A stretch of 64,000 nt of DNA from Chryseobacterium sp. (GCA_031277615.1 JAITMC010000023.1:124001-188000); one strand, 5' to 3'. Positions 25,851 to 35,416 are shown, counted from the stretch's first letter. A program made the numbers and translations. The notes: generated by a model from the sequence alone, not told the origin.

Positions 25851-26874
25851 TAGTATTATCTTTTGAGGTATTCTCAAGATTATTTATTCTCTTTACAATT
25901 TCAGTGAAATTTCTGAAATGAACATAATTTCTAAGATAGTCGTTATAGCTGATCGCAGGAGACCCATACAACGTTTCTTTATCATTAACGCTCGAATTCA
26001 CGCCACTCTGAGCCTGAATTTTAACCTGATTTCCGATTTTGATATGTCCTACAACCCCTACCTGTCCGCCAATCTGGTTCCAGTCGCCGATCGTAGTAGA
26101 TCCCGCAATTCCTGCCTGAGCTGCAATCACGTTGTTTCTTCCTATCTTTACGTTGTGGGCAATCTGGATCAGGTTATCGATCTTCGTTCCTTTTCCTATC
26201 ACGGTAGAACCTATGGTAGCTCTGTCGATACTGCAGTTTGAACCGATTTCCACATCGTCTTCGATAATAACATTTCCAAGCTGGGGAATTTTTTTGAATC
26301 CTTCCGGAGTTGGCTGAAACCCAAATCCATCTCCTCCGATAACCGTGTTGGAATGGATTACACAGTTATCCCCGATGATACAGTAATCATAAATCCTGGC
26401 GCCGCTGTCTATTTTACAGTTCTTACCAACCTTTACTCCTTTACCGATGTATACATGCGGATAGATCTGCGTACCTTCGCCGATTTTTGCTTTTTCCGAA
26501 ACGTAGGTAAATGCACCGATATACGCTTTATCACCAATCACCGCCGTGTTGTGGATAGAGGAACCGTTTTCAATTCCTTCTTTTCTTCCCTGCATCTCCT
26601 GATAGAGATTCATTAAAATCTGAAAAGAAAGGTAGGCATCCTTTACCACGATCAGGGTAGGATTATAGGTATTTTTATCCAGAAGCTTTTCCGAAACAAT
26701 GATAACGGAGCATTTTGAGGTATCTAAAAAATGCGAAAAACGATCTTGTGCTATAAAAGAAAGATGTCCTGATTCCCCATTTTCAATTGGCGAAACCCCT
26801 GTAATAACCGCACTTTCGTCGCCTATTATTTTTCCGTCGATAAAACTTGCAATTTGCGAAGCTGTAAATTCCAT
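25843..26874 (-). CDS. lpxD: UDP-3-O-acylglucosamine N-acyltransferase
   Basis: Third lipid A enzyme: adds the second 3-hydroxyacyl chain to N2. The 343-residue protein has the N-terminal uridine-binding domain ([11 protein letters not shown]), a left-handed beta helix from about 105 to 310 with the catalytic-type His in [11 protein letters not shown], and a C-terminal helix ([10 protein letters not shown]). The frame can be extended to a TTG at 26883, but that codon lies in the promoter; the ATG at 26872-26874 is the start and lies about seven bases from the -7 element, giving a leaderless or very short leader message. First gene of the lpx block. Confidence 0.93.
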   Translation of the reverse strand: MEFTASQIASFIDGKIIGDESAVITGVSPIENGESGHLSFIAQDRFSHFLDTSKCSVIIVSEKLLDKNTYNPTLIVVKDAYLSFQILMNLYQEMQGRKEGIENGSSIHNTAVIGDKAYIGAFTYVSEKAKIGEGTQIYPHVYIGKGVKVGKNCKIDSGARIYDYCIIGDNCVIHSNTVIGGDGFGFQPTPEGFKKIPQLGNVIIEDDVEIGSNCSIDRATIGSTVIGKGTKIDNLIQIAHNVKIGRNNVIAAQAGIAGSTTIGDWNQIGGQVGVVGHIKIGNQVKIQAQSGVNSSVNDKETLYGSPAISYNDYLRNYVHFRNFTEIVKRINNLENTSKDNTNE

Positions 26875-26880
26875 ATTCTG

Positions 26881-26909
26881 CAAAGATAAGAAATTCTGTA
26901 ATTCGCAAA
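26881..26909 (-). promoter_or_regulatory. Promoter of the lpx block
   Basis: On the minus strand TTTG (26906-26909), 17-bp spacer, TATCTTTG (26881-26888), then the lpxD ATG seven bases further. One of the best consensus promoters in the window. Confidence 0.72.
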
Positions 26910-26946
26910 CATTTTTTGGTTTTCGGAACGTGAATTTTAATAATAT

Positions 26947-28173
26947 TTATGAAATTATTCGGGAGATATCTCTTGGGAAGTTCAGAATATATCTTGTTGT
27001 CTTATGCACCATCAATCCTGATAAAAGCTGATCCTGCGATTCCTCCAGTCTTATTTTTTCGCCGTCTTTGTGCAAAAGATAAATAGGCTGTTTTTCGGTA
27101 TCATAGGGTAATAATTTTCGCTTAATTTCGTGTACTAATTCATTTCCATTATCAATTCCGAAAAATTCATTGGTATTTTTTACTTTTTCCTCAATAAATT
27201 TCTTTTCAAACGGATGGGATGAAATGATTGTTTTCGGAAGATTTCTCTGCGTCACACATTGGCACCAGTATGAAAGGATGAAATCGTCTGCATCCTGCCA
27301 TAGCTTCATTGCCTGGATCACATCATTGTCATCGAGCTGTGTAAAACGGAAAATATCTTCGTCGGTCGCCATACTTTTGCCCCGGTAAAGAAAATATTTC
27401 AGATTCTCTCCTGCCGGAAGCTCCACTCCCTGAGAAACAAGGTATTTTGCCCGTTCGAGAATCTTTACCAGAAGAAACTCTGCCAATGCGGATGTTTTGT
27501 GATAATATACCTGCCAGTACATAAACATTCTGGCGGTGAGAAAATTTTCTATTGAATAAACGCCTTTTGCATCGATTACCAGCTCTCCTTCTTTGCAGAC
27601 ATTCATCATGGAAATAATCCTCTGGGTATTTATATTGCCTTCCGAAACCCCTGTAAAAAAACTGTCTCTCTTCAGGTAATCAAGTCTGTCTACATCCAGT
27701 TGCGAGGAGATCAGCTGATTGAAAAATTTCCGGTGGTATTTCCCCTGAAACATTTCGATTGCCACCGATAGCTGCCCATTGAATTCATCATTTAACTTAT
27801 TCATCAGCAATAAGGAAAGCTTTTCATGATGCCAGTCATCCATCAGCATATTTTCCAGCGCATGAGAAAACGGACCGTGGCCAATATCATGCATTAAAAT
27901 AGCCAGCATCGCTCCTTTTTCTTCTTCATCTGTAATTTCCACTCCTTTCTGCTTCAGGGTTTCCAGGGCTGTAAACATCAGGTGCATGGCTCCTAAAGCA
28001 TGGTGAAATCTTGTATGGGTTGCTCCGGGAAAAATCAGATTCAGAAGTCCGGTCTGCCCGATTCTTCTCAGCCTTTGAAAATAAGGATGTTCAATAACGT
28101 CAAATAAAATTTCGTAAGGAATTCTGATGAAGCCGTGAACGGGATCATTGATGATTTTAAGCTTGTTCTGCAT
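26947..28173 (-). CDS. HD-domain phosphohydrolase
   Basis: A 408-residue protein of the dNTPase-like HD superfamily. Metal ligands are visible in RFHHALG (about 56-62), LMHDIGHGPFSH (HD at about 95-96) and the later DVDRLDYLKRD. The N-terminal KIINDPVHGFI is diagnostic for this flavobacterial group. Relatives include dGTP triphosphohydrolases and archaeal/SAMHD1-like proteins, so a nucleotide triphosphate substrate is likely but unproven. The start is the ATG at 28171-28173; a four-codon extension would begin with TTG. Monocistronic by spacing. Confidence 0.8.
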   Translation of the reverse strand: MQNKLKIINDPVHGFIRIPYEILFDVIEHPYFQRLRRIGQTGLLNLIFPGATHTRFHHALGAMHLMFTALETLKQKGVEITDEEEKGAMLAILMHDIGHGPFSHALENMLMDDWHHEKLSLLLMNKLNDEFNGQLSVAIEMFQGKYHRKFFNQLISSQLDVDRLDYLKRDSFFTGVSEGNINTQRIISMMNVCKEGELVIDAKGVYSIENFLTARMFMYWQVYYHKTSALAEFLLVKILERAKYLVSQGVELPAGENLKYFLYRGKSMATDEDIFRFTQLDDNDVIQAMKLWQDADDFILSYWCQCVTQRNLPKTIISSHPFEKKFIEEKVKNTNEFFGIDNGNELVHEIKRKLLPYDTEKQPIYLLHKDGEKIRLEESQDQLLSGLMVHKTTRYILNFPRDISRIIS

Positions 28174-28195
28174 TGGAAACGTCAATATTAGTAAA

Positions 28196-28203
28196 CAAAG
28201 TTA
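28196..28203 (-). promoter_or_regulatory. -7 element of the HD-domain gene
   Basis: TAACTTTG on the minus strand, 22 bp before the ATG. No clear -33 element. Confidence 0.45.
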
Positions 28204-28403
28204 GGAATTTTAAATTTGAGCGGTTTATTAATTTACCTTAATTCGGGGTATGAATTTCTGATATTGAAGGGTTGGATGATGGATGCCGGAAGAATGAAGT
28301 TCTGGCAGCCATAAATAAAAGGTAGCGGTTTATCTATTGCAAACACTATATAATGTATTTGATTTTTTGCTATCTTTATTCGCATTCAAAACACAGTTAT
28401 TTT

Positions 28404-28892
28404 ATGAAAACGAAACTATTGCCTTTATTTGCTATCATTGTATTATTCTATGGCTGTCAGAAGAACACCAATTCTTCTCAAACCAATTCTTCTCAAAACA
28501 GCAATCCGAAAACTACATCCACCATTCAGGATAATAAAAAAACGGTTCTTGACTTTTACCAAAAGATGTTTGGCGATAAAGACATCAGTGCAGTCGATCA
28601 ATACATTGCCCCCGAATACATTCAGCATAATCCCAATGTAGCGGACGGCACGGAAGCATTTAAAAAAGCTGCTGTAAAATGGTTTGAGGGAAAACCTAAA
28701 ACTAAAATTGATGTTCAGCATATTGCCGCTGAAGGAGATCTTGTGTTCCTTCATATCAAAAATACCCGGCCGGACGGCGGATTAAAATCTACCATAGACA
28801 TCTTCAGACTGAAAGATGGGAAAATTGTTGAGCACTGGGACGTACATCAGGATGTACCTGAACATTCCGCCAACAACCATCCGATGTTCTGA
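28404..28892 (+). CDS. NTF2/SnoaL-like lipoprotein
   Basis: A 162-residue secreted protein. The signal peptide ends in LFYGCQK (lipobox). The linker contains a duplicated TNSSQ unit encoded by a 15-bp exact tandem repeat (28467-28496). Residues about 42-155 match a SnoaL-like cone fold: VLDFYQKMFGDKD, YIAPEYIQHNPNVADG, VFLHIKNTRPDGG and the DIFRLKDGKIVEHWDVHQ core. Members include cyclases and many proteins of unknown ligand. The start is the ATG at 28404; the open frame before it has no signal-like features. Confidence 0.75.
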   Translation: MKTKLLPLFAIIVLFYGCQKNTNSSQTNSSQNSNPKTTSTIQDNKKTVLDFYQKMFGDKDISAVDQYIAPEYIQHNPNVADGTEAFKKAAVKWFEGKPKTKIDVQHIAAEGDLVFLHIKNTRPDGGLKSTIDIFRLKDGKIVEHWDVHQDVPEHSANNHPMF

Positions 28893-28950
28893 TGACAATA
28901 CAGGTCAGGATTATATTTTAGGGCATCATGATATTTTTTTTGAAAAATTG

Positions 28951-28980
28951 TTGTCACTGTTGAATGAAAGATTATCTTTG
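28951..28980 (+). promoter_or_regulatory. Promoter of the S41 peptidase gene
   Basis: TTG (28951-28953), 19-bp spacer, TATCTTTG (28973-28980); ATG at 29006. Confidence 0.68.
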
Positions 28981-29005
28981 ATAGAGAGAAATACGCCAGC
29001 CTTTA

Positions 29006-30649
29006 ATGAGAAAATACTCTCTTTTTATTTTATTCTTTTTAAGTTTAAATTTTTCTGCCCGGATTTTATCGGAAACCCAAAAACTGGAATCGCTCTGCCG
29101 GATCTGGGGATTTTTAAAATATTATCATCCTCATGTAGCCAAAGGTGATCTCAACTGGGATCAGCAGCTTCTCAAAAAAATTGATGAAATAGAAACGGTT
29201 CAGGATAAAGCTCAGCTGAACAGTCTTTATTTTAACTGGATTAACAGCCTTGGCAAGGTTGAAAACTGTAAACCCTGTTCAAAAACAGATAAAAGCAAGA
29301 CCTATTTTCTCAAAAACTTTGATCTGAGCTGGATCAGAAATTCTGATGTTTTCAGCGAACAGGTAAGCCAGCAGCTTCTTTTTATTGAAAACAACCGGAA
29401 TATTGGCAACCACTATTATTTGGGCAGGAACGGAAGAAAAAGTTTTTTCAGGAATGAAATTTCTTACGGCTCCCAATATACTTCAAAACAGATCAGCCTC
29501 CTGGAACTTTTCAGGTACTGGAATTTTGTAGAATATTTCTTTCCTTATAAATATGAAACCGATCAGAACTGGAATGAGGTTTTAACAGAGATGATTCCCA
29601 GGTTTCTCAGTATCGGAAATGATGAAAGTTATCATTTAACTCTTGCAGAACTGGTTACCAAAGTGGATGATTCTCATGCCTTTCTGTATTCGCCACTTAT
29701 TAACCTGAATTTATACGGAAGAAGAAAAGTTCCTGTAGAATACCGGTATGCGGAAGGGAAGCTGATTATTACGGCAATCCATAAAAATTCTTTTAACGAG
29801 CCGATGGCTTTAAAAAAAGGAGATGTTATTTATGATATTGATGGAAGGACGATTCCACAAATTGTGAATGCATTAGAAAAATATGTTCCGGCTTCCAATT
29901 CATGGGGTAAAATTACAAAGACGAAAAACCTTTTTCTCAATACCAATAAAGATTCTATCACTATTAAAATTGAAAGAGAGGGGCAAAATATAGCTTTCAC
30001 GGCAAAAACGTATCTTCTAAAAGACATCATCCGGGAAAAGCCTGCTATTCCGGAAAAGTGGAAATTTCTGGACGCTGAAAGAATGATCGGTTATGTTCAT
30101 ATGGGGATTATTGAAAAGAAGGATCTGGATGATATGTACAGGGAATTGAAATCAGCCTCTTCCATTATTTTTGATCTCAGAAACTATCCCAAACAAACCA
30201 TTATCCCACTCAGCAAGTTAATTCTTCCTGTAAGAACCCCTTATTACCGGTTTACTTTCCCTGAACCCGGGTACCCCGGAAAGTTTTATACTCTCGTTAA
30301 TCATATTGGCCAAAAAAATCCGGATTATTATAAGGGAAATGTTGTAATTTTAGTTGATGAAAATACCCAGAGCCAGGCCGAAACCACAGCCGTCATGCTT
30401 AAGCAGCATCCGAAAGCAAAAGTAATCGGCAGTAATACTTCCGGAGCCAACGGTGATGTTACGATGTTTAAAATAGCCGAGCTTGACACCTGGTTTTCAG
30501 GATTGGGTGCTTATTATCCTGACTGGAGAGAAACCCAGCGAATCGGCATCGTTCCTGAAATCATCATCAGGCCTACCGTAAAAGGGATCCGGGAAGGAAA
30601 AGACGAAGTGCTTGAAAGGGCTCTTGAATATGTGAAGACCGGACATTAG
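29006..30649 (+). CDS. S41-family (tail-specific type) serine peptidase, exported
   Basis: A 547-residue protein with an N-terminal signal segment (LFILFFLSLNFSA). Residues about 25-210 form a helical N-terminal region with SLCRIWGFLKYYHP and a second related RYWNFVEYFFPY motif. A degenerate PDZ-like segment follows (GDVIYDIDGRTIPQIV). The catalytic S41 domain starts near 350 (IGYVHMGII, IIFDLRNYP) and contains VVILVDENTQSQAE, where the nucleophile Ser is expected. Probably periplasmic or surface-exposed; substrate unknown. It has its own promoter. Confidence 0.82.
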   Translation: MRKYSLFILFFLSLNFSARILSETQKLESLCRIWGFLKYYHPHVAKGDLNWDQQLLKKIDEIETVQDKAQLNSLYFNWINSLGKVENCKPCSKTDKSKTYFLKNFDLSWIRNSDVFSEQVSQQLLFIENNRNIGNHYYLGRNGRKSFFRNEISYGSQYTSKQISLLELFRYWNFVEYFFPYKYETDQNWNEVLTEMIPRFLSIGNDESYHLTLAELVTKVDDSHAFLYSPLINLNLYGRRKVPVEYRYAEGKLIITAIHKNSFNEPMALKKGDVIYDIDGRTIPQIVNALEKYVPASNSWGKITKTKNLFLNTNKDSITIKIEREGQNIAFTAKTYLLKDIIREKPAIPEKWKFLDAERMIGYVHMGIIEKKDLDDMYRELKSASSIIFDLRNYPKQTIIPLSKLILPVRTPYYRFTFPEPGYPGKFYTLVNHIGQKNPDYYKGNVVILVDENTQSQAETTAVMLKQHPKAKVIGSNTSGANGDVTMFKIAELDTWFSGLGAYYPDWRETQRIGIVPEIIIRPTVKGIREGKDEVLERALEYVKTGH

Positions 30650-30782
30650 CGGATGAAAAGACCAGCAGGGAAAGACTGTTCTTTCATTTAACTAATATTT
30701 AACTTTCAATCTTCTGATTTTGGGAGATTTTAGAAGGATTTGGTCAACATTTTGATACAATAACCATGTAAAAAAATAAATT

Positions 30783-32327
30783 ATGTCGGAAAAGATATTA
30801 TGGATAGATGATGAAATAGATTTACTAAAACCCCATATCGTATTTTTAGAAAAGAAAGGTTACCAGGTAACGCCTGTGAACAATGTGAACGAAGCTCTGG
30901 AACTTATGGATTCAGAAAAATTTGCATTAACTCTTATTGATGAAAATATGCCCGGAATTTCCGGACTGGAAGCCATTCCCATGATCAAAGAGAAGGATAA
31001 TTCCCTGAAGATCGTTATGGTCACCAAAAGTGAGGAAGAACATATTATGGAAGAGGCCATTGGTTCTCAGATCGCAGATTATATTCTAAAGCCGGTAAAT
31101 CCCAATCAGATTTTATTATCTTTAAAGAAAAATCTTCAGCAGGACAATCTGGTGGAGCAAAAAACCATTCTTCAGTACCAACAGGAGTTCAGAAATCTTT
31201 CTATGGAACTGTCTTACCTGAGAACGTATCAGGAATGGGCAGAATATTATAAAAAAATCCTGAGCTGGGAAATTAAGTTTGATAAAGTGACAGATAATGA
31301 ATTCGCGGATCTTCTTCAGTCGCAGAAAGAGGAAGCGAATATTCAGTTTGCGAAGTTCATTGAAAACAATTATACCGACTGGCTTACCGATTCAGACAAA
31401 CCGATCATGAGCCATACGCTTTTCAAGGAAAAAGTGAAGCCTGAAGTGGAAAAAGAAAAAGTTCTTCTGCTGATGGTGGATAACCTCCGTTATGATCAGT
31501 GGAAAGTAATTGAGCCCCTGTTTACCAAATATTACAATAAAGTATCGGAAGATTATTATTACAGTATTCTTCCTACTGCCACGCAATATGCAAGAAACTC
31601 ATTCTTTGCGGGTCTGATGCCTTCTGAGATTGAAAAACGTTTTCCGGATAAGTGGTTCAATGATAATGAGGAAGGCAATAAAAACGAGTTTGAACGTGAT
31701 TTCCTTGAAGATCAGATGAAGAGAATCGGACTGGGTTCCAAATCTATGAAGTACCTGAAAGTCCTGAATGCCGATTTTGAAAGAAAGATTTACGATGACT
31801 TCAATCAGCATAAGAATAACGATCTTTTGGTGATTGTTTACAACTTCATTGATATTCTTTCTCATGCCAAAACCGATAACCACATTGTGGATCAGCTGAT
31901 CCGTGATGATAAGACGTTCAGATCCCTTACTTTTAACTGGTTTGAGAACTCATCATTACTGAAAATTGTAAAAGCAGCAGCAGAAAACGGCTATAAACTG
32001 GTAATCACAACCGACCACGGAACGGTTTATGTTAAAAAACCAAGCAAAGTAGTGGGTGACCGTGAAACGTCTACCAACATCCGTTATAAAACCGGAAAAA
32101 GCTTAACTTATGACGACAGCGATGTATGGGCCATCACAAATCCTGAAAAGCTGTTCCTTCCCAAAGGAAATTTGAGCTCGAAATATATTTTTGCCAAAAA
32201 CAATATTTTCCTGGCTTATCCGAAGAACTATAATCACTTTGTAAATTATTATAAAGAAACTTACCAGCATGGCGGAATTTCACTGGAAGAGTGTATTATT
32301 CCGTTCAGCATATTAGAACCCAAATAG
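30783..32327 (+). CDS. porX: PorX: T9SS-associated response regulator with PglZ/alkaline-phosphatase-like domain
   Basis: A 514-residue two-domain regulator of the type IX secretion system. Residues 1-120 are a CheY-like receiver: acidic WIDDEID (D9, D10), phosphoacceptor D53 in LIDENMPG, T81 and K103 in LKPVN. After a helical linker (about 125-200), residues 205-514 are a PglZ/alkaline-phosphatase-like domain (LLLMVDNLRYDQW, SILPTATQYARNS, VITTDHGT). In Porphyromonas and Flavobacterium PorX partners the kinase PorY and a sigma factor and its C-terminal domain acts on cyclic oligonucleotides; those are family facts. PorY is not in the window. Confidence 0.92.
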   Translation: MSEKILWIDDEIDLLKPHIVFLEKKGYQVTPVNNVNEALELMDSEKFALTLIDENMPGISGLEAIPMIKEKDNSLKIVMVTKSEEEHIMEEAIGSQIADYILKPVNPNQILLSLKKNLQQDNLVEQKTILQYQQEFRNLSMELSYLRTYQEWAEYYKKILSWEIKFDKVTDNEFADLLQSQKEEANIQFAKFIENNYTDWLTDSDKPIMSHTLFKEKVKPEVEKEKVLLLMVDNLRYDQWKVIEPLFTKYYNKVSEDYYYSILPTATQYARNSFFAGLMPSEIEKRFPDKWFNDNEEGNKNEFERDFLEDQMKRIGLGSKSMKYLKVLNADFERKIYDDFNQHKNNDLLVIVYNFIDILSHAKTDNHIVDQLIRDDKTFRSLTFNWFENSSLLKIVKAAAENGYKLVITTDHGTVYVKKPSKVVGDRETSTNIRYKTGKSLTYDDSDVWAITNPEKLFLPKGNLSSKYIFAKNNIFLAYPKNYNHFVNYYKETYQHGGISLEECIIPFSILEPK

Positions 32328-32363
32328 TTTTTTTCATAGTTTATTTAATTTTGGGAACTAACG

Positions 32364-32406
32364 GAGCGGGAAAAAATCATTTGATTTTTTCCCGCTTCTT
32401 TTTTAT
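32364..32406 (+). terminator. Terminator of porX
   Basis: GAGCGGGAAAAAATCA pairs with TGATTTTTTCCCGCTTC over a two-to-four-base loop, followed by TTTTTT. Confidence 0.9.
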
Positions 32407-32452
32407 CATTCCTTTTAATAGTCTGTAAGAGTTCATATCTTAGCAGAAAACA

Positions 32453-32746
32453 ATGTTTATTATTTCACTTACCTATAAAGTTCCTCTTGATAAGATAGAA
32501 CCTCTGATTCCGGAACACTATGTTTTTCTTGAAAAATATTACCATTCCGGACATTTTATTACTTCCGGAAGAAAAGAGCCTAGAACGGGCGGAATCATTC
32601 TCGCTGATGCGGGTTCCACGGAAGAAGCTGAAAGAATCATTAAAGAAGATCCTTTTTATATTCACCAGGTAGCTGATTATCATATTGTGGAATTTATTCC
32701 TTCCTTATACAACGAACATTTTAAATATTTTATAAAAGACGTATGA
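32453..32746 (+). CDS. YciI-family protein
   Basis: A 97-residue dimeric alpha/beta-barrel-type protein of the YCII family, with KIEPLIPEHYVFLEKYYHSG, an S-G-R/K turn (TSGRKEP) and IIKEDPFYIHQVADYHI, the His-Asp-rich part of the putative active site. Function of the family is mostly unknown. Its stop codon overlaps the exonuclease III start by four bases (ATGA), so the two are translationally coupled. Confidence 0.8.
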   Translation: MFIISLTYKVPLDKIEPLIPEHYVFLEKYYHSGHFITSGRKEPRTGGIILADAGSTEEAERIIKEDPFYIHQVADYHIVEFIPSLYNEHFKYFIKDV

Positions 32747-33507
32747 AGTTAATCACTTATAATGTCAACGGAATCCGGGCAGCTTTCACCAAAGATTTTC
32801 TGGGCTGGCTGAAGACTGCTGATCCGGATATTATCTGCATTCAGGAAAGTAAAGCCGGAAACGACCAGATCGATATTGAAAGCCTCGAAAAACTGGGTTA
32901 TCACAGCTATTGGCATTCTGCCGTAAGAAAAGGCTACAGCGGGGTTGGAATTGCCTCTAAAATACAGCCTGTTCATGTTGAATACGGATGTGGGATTGAA
33001 AGCTATGATAATGAAGGTAGAATCATCCGTGCTGATTTTGAAGGATATTCCGTAATTTCCGTATACGTTCCTTCTGCAAGTAATATCGAAAGGCTGGGCT
33101 TTAAGATGCAGTTCTGCCATGATTTCCTTGCTTATATCAAAGAACTGAGGAAGACCATTCCTAATCTTATGATTTCCGGAGACTTCAATATCTGTCATCA
33201 GGCGATTGATATTCACGATCCGGTACGACTTAAGAATGTATCCGGTTTTCTTCCGATGGAGCGGGAATGGATGACCAGTTTCATTGAGGAATGTGAACTG
33301 ATCGACAGCTTCAGGTTCTTCAATAACGAACCGGATCATTACACCTGGTGGAGTTACCGTCAAAATTCAAGAGCTAACAATAAAGGCTGGAGGCTGGATT
33401 ACAATTTTGCATCCTATCCGTTAAAAGATAAGCTTTCCCGTGCGGTGATTCTAAAGGAAGCAGTACATTCCGACCACTGTCCTGCGCTTCTGGAAGTAGA
33501 TCTATAA
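32743..33507 (+). CDS. xth: Exodeoxyribonuclease III / AP endonuclease
   Basis: Base-excision-repair enzyme that cuts DNA at abasic sites and degrades 3' ends. The 254-residue endonuclease/phosphatase-fold protein shows YNVNGIRAA (Asn7), IICIQESKA (Glu34), the YSGVGI strand, SGDFNICHQ (Asp and Asn), DHYTWWSYR and the final SDHCPALLEV (Asp-His pair). Overlaps the yciI-like gene by four bases. No clear terminator follows; a GGGG/CCCC hairpin at about 33523-33540 has no T-tract. Confidence 0.92.
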   Translation: MKLITYNVNGIRAAFTKDFLGWLKTADPDIICIQESKAGNDQIDIESLEKLGYHSYWHSAVRKGYSGVGIASKIQPVHVEYGCGIESYDNEGRIIRADFEGYSVISVYVPSASNIERLGFKMQFCHDFLAYIKELRKTIPNLMISGDFNICHQAIDIHDPVRLKNVSGFLPMEREWMTSFIEECELIDSFRFFNNEPDHYTWWSYRQNSRANNKGWRLDYNFASYPLKDKLSRAVILKEAVHSDHCPALLEVDL

Positions 33508-33548
33508 CACCAGTCTCGAAGTTGGGGAAAGCTTTACCCCCAGAGAAG

Positions 33549-33866
33549 TTTATTTAAGCTTAAAAAATCGTGGATTTTATTGGCTCAGTATAAGATCTGC
33601 TCAATCCGCGTCATCTGCGAGAGAAAAAATACCCACAAACATCAGTGGAATTCGCGGGATCTGTGGGAATTTTTTTTAACCACAACAGGCACAAAAGAAT
33701 TTGAACACGTAAGTAACCTTTAGTTAACTGTATTGCGCATAGAAGCTCACTAAAGTTCTTAAAAATCTACGATTTTTATGGGTGAATTAAAATCTGCTCA
33801 ATCCGCACAATCTGCGCGAAATAAAAAAACCGCAAAGGTTGGTATTATCTAAGGAATTTGTGGGAA
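33549..33866 (+). repeat. Dispersed intergenic repeat, copies 3 and 4
   Basis: Each copy has an AAAAATC...GATTTT hairpin, then ATCTGCTCAATCCGC, AATC/CATCTGCG, a run of A, and ends in TGTGGGAA. Copy 4 also carries AACCACAACAGGCACAAA at its left end, matching the far end of the copy at 817-1012 in reverse complement. Confidence 0.6.
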
Positions 33867-33940
33867 ATTATTATTCTATGATTGTTCCCAACTTCTGTAC
33901 TTGATTCGACATCTAACTTCGTCACCTATTATGATCAGGA

Positions 33941-33973
33941 AAAACAAAAAGCCAGCTGATACAGCTGGCTTTT
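33941..33973 (-). terminator. Terminator of rlpA
   Basis: AAAAGCCAGCTG and CAGCTGGCTTTT form a perfect 12-bp stem over ATA; T-rich on the minus-strand side. Confidence 0.9.
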
Positions 33974-33991
33974 CTAATTTAAATCATAAAT

Positions 33992-34363
33992 TTAGTCGAC
34001 AATTTCATATTCAACCGGAATGGTACCGTGATCGATATCTCCGATTTCATCGAACGCGGCTTTAGACATATCTAAAGCTCTTGATGAATGGAAAGGTCCT
34101 CTGTCATTAATCCTCACTATTACCTCTTTCCCATTATTAAGGTTCGTTACCTTAACGTTTGTTCCAAACGGAAGCGTTCTGTTTGCCGCAGTAAACTTTG
34201 AATTATCAAAGATTTCTCCGCTGGCTGTTTTTCTACCATTAAACTTATCGTGGTAGTACGATGCATAACTTGTTTTTTTCGCATCCAGGGTATTATTCGT
34301 AAATGAATAAATCCCTAATGTAGAAATCATCATTATGATTACGAGAATGAATCTTTTCATCAT
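33992..34363 (-). CDS. RlpA-like double-psi beta-barrel protein
   Basis: A 123-residue exported protein. A signal segment occupies residues 1-21 (FILVIIMMISTLGIYSF). The remainder is a minimal RlpA DPBB domain: ASYYHDKFNGRKTASGE, FTAANRTLPFGTNVKV, and VRINDRGPFHSSRALDMSKAAF with the Asp-Arg-Gly and late Asp typical of lytic transglycosylase relatives. No SPOR domain is present, unlike septal RlpA. It may cleave or bind glycan strands of peptidoglycan; enzymatic activity is inferred from family only. Confidence 0.87.
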   Translation of the reverse strand: MMKRFILVIIMMISTLGIYSFTNNTLDAKKTSYASYYHDKFNGRKTASGEIFDNSKFTAANRTLPFGTNVKVTNLNNGKEVIVRINDRGPFHSSRALDMSKAAFDEIGDIDHGTIPVEYEIVD

Positions 34364-34389
34364 TTTGAATTTTATTGGTTTTGACGGAG

Positions 34390-34397
34390 CAAAAGTA
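34390..34397 (-). promoter_or_regulatory. -7 element of rlpA
   Basis: TACTTTTG on the minus strand, 26 bp before the ATG; no clear -33 element. Confidence 0.45.
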
Positions 34398-35097
34398 TCA
34401 GGAATCTTCTAAAGTCCATAGCCGATATGTTAAAAACCGTTAACTAAAACCAAAATATATGTTAATAACCCCTGTAACTTCCTATGATTAGGTTGTTTAA
34501 AGCAGACTGTTAAAAAACGTTAAAAAAACAAGCAAAAAGTTAATTTAATTAACTAATTCATGCATAATTTCAAAAAAACGAAAATTAAAATAGCTGATTT
34601 TCAATGTATTATAAAAAACATAAATTATAAATTAAAAGGCTGATTGAAAAACTGTATAATGATAATGTTAAATTTTAGAGGTAAGCGACAATTTTGCTCA
34701 TACATACTTCAAACACTTGTAATACAAGGAATTTCATTCACTAAGCCTTAAAATAACGGATTGAAATTGTCTGCATAGGCACTAAATTTAACAGGTTTAC
34801 CTAACAGGATTTATCTGATTTTTATTTTCTGAAAGAATAAAATGGAAAAAATCCTGTTCATTTTCAGATCAATAAGTTTCAACGGAGTCTTTTTATTTGT
34901 TCTTCAGCCAATTTTTGTGCCAAAAAAACTTTTTTTAAGGGGTATAAAAAACAGCTAATACTTCTTCTTTTTACCATTTATCTATGAGAAATAACTGCTC
35001 GAGATTACTATTGATGTATTAATGAGTTTTGAAAAAACGCAAAATAGGATGATTCACGCTGTTGATTTCAGGAGGCAAAGAATGAGAGTCAACTCCG

Positions 35098-35416
35098 CTC
35101 TCCGATGTCTCCTGAGCTGTTATCTTAAAAGTAATTATCCGTTCTCCGAAGTCTCCTGACTTCGGAGCTGTTATCTTAAAAATTATTACTTACAGGCAAA
35201 GTCAGCTGACTTTGTGTACGGACAAGAGATTTACCGGATCAGGCTCAAAAGTGGGCAGAATTTAAACTGTATATTCAAGTATAAGGACAGACAAAGATAA
35301 ATAAAGGCGATGTCTTAGGGTAAACTAAGGTGCTTCGTTTATTTTTGAAATACAGAGGTTTTGTATTACATTACTAAGTTTACGCCTTGCTCACCGAAGC
35401 CTCCCTGACTTCGGAG
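35098..35416. repeat. Cluster of CTCCGAAGTC-type palindromic repeats
   Basis: A perfect hairpin CTCCGAAGTC-TCCT-GACTTCGGAG lies at 35144-35167. A damaged copy at 35098-35115 (lacking the right arm) and a third copy at 35392-35416 share it. The first two are each followed by GCTGTTATCTTAAAA, the third by a diverged form. Between them, CAAAGTCAG/CTGACTTTG (35197-35214) is an 18-bp perfect palindrome of similar design. Confidence 0.65.

Larger units (their letters stand above)
33508..33991. other. Non-coding spacer holding two repeat copies
   Basis: No gene is supported. Most of it is two tandem copies of the dispersed repeat (33549-33669 and 33678-33866), followed by the rlpA terminator. Confidence 0.6.

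Noticed and set aside
32749..33363. 204-codon minus-strand frame
   Set aside because: It is antisense to exonuclease III, which has all catalytic motifs.
33523..33540. Terminator after exonuclease III
   Set aside because: The GGGG/CCCC hairpin has a bulge and no T-tract.
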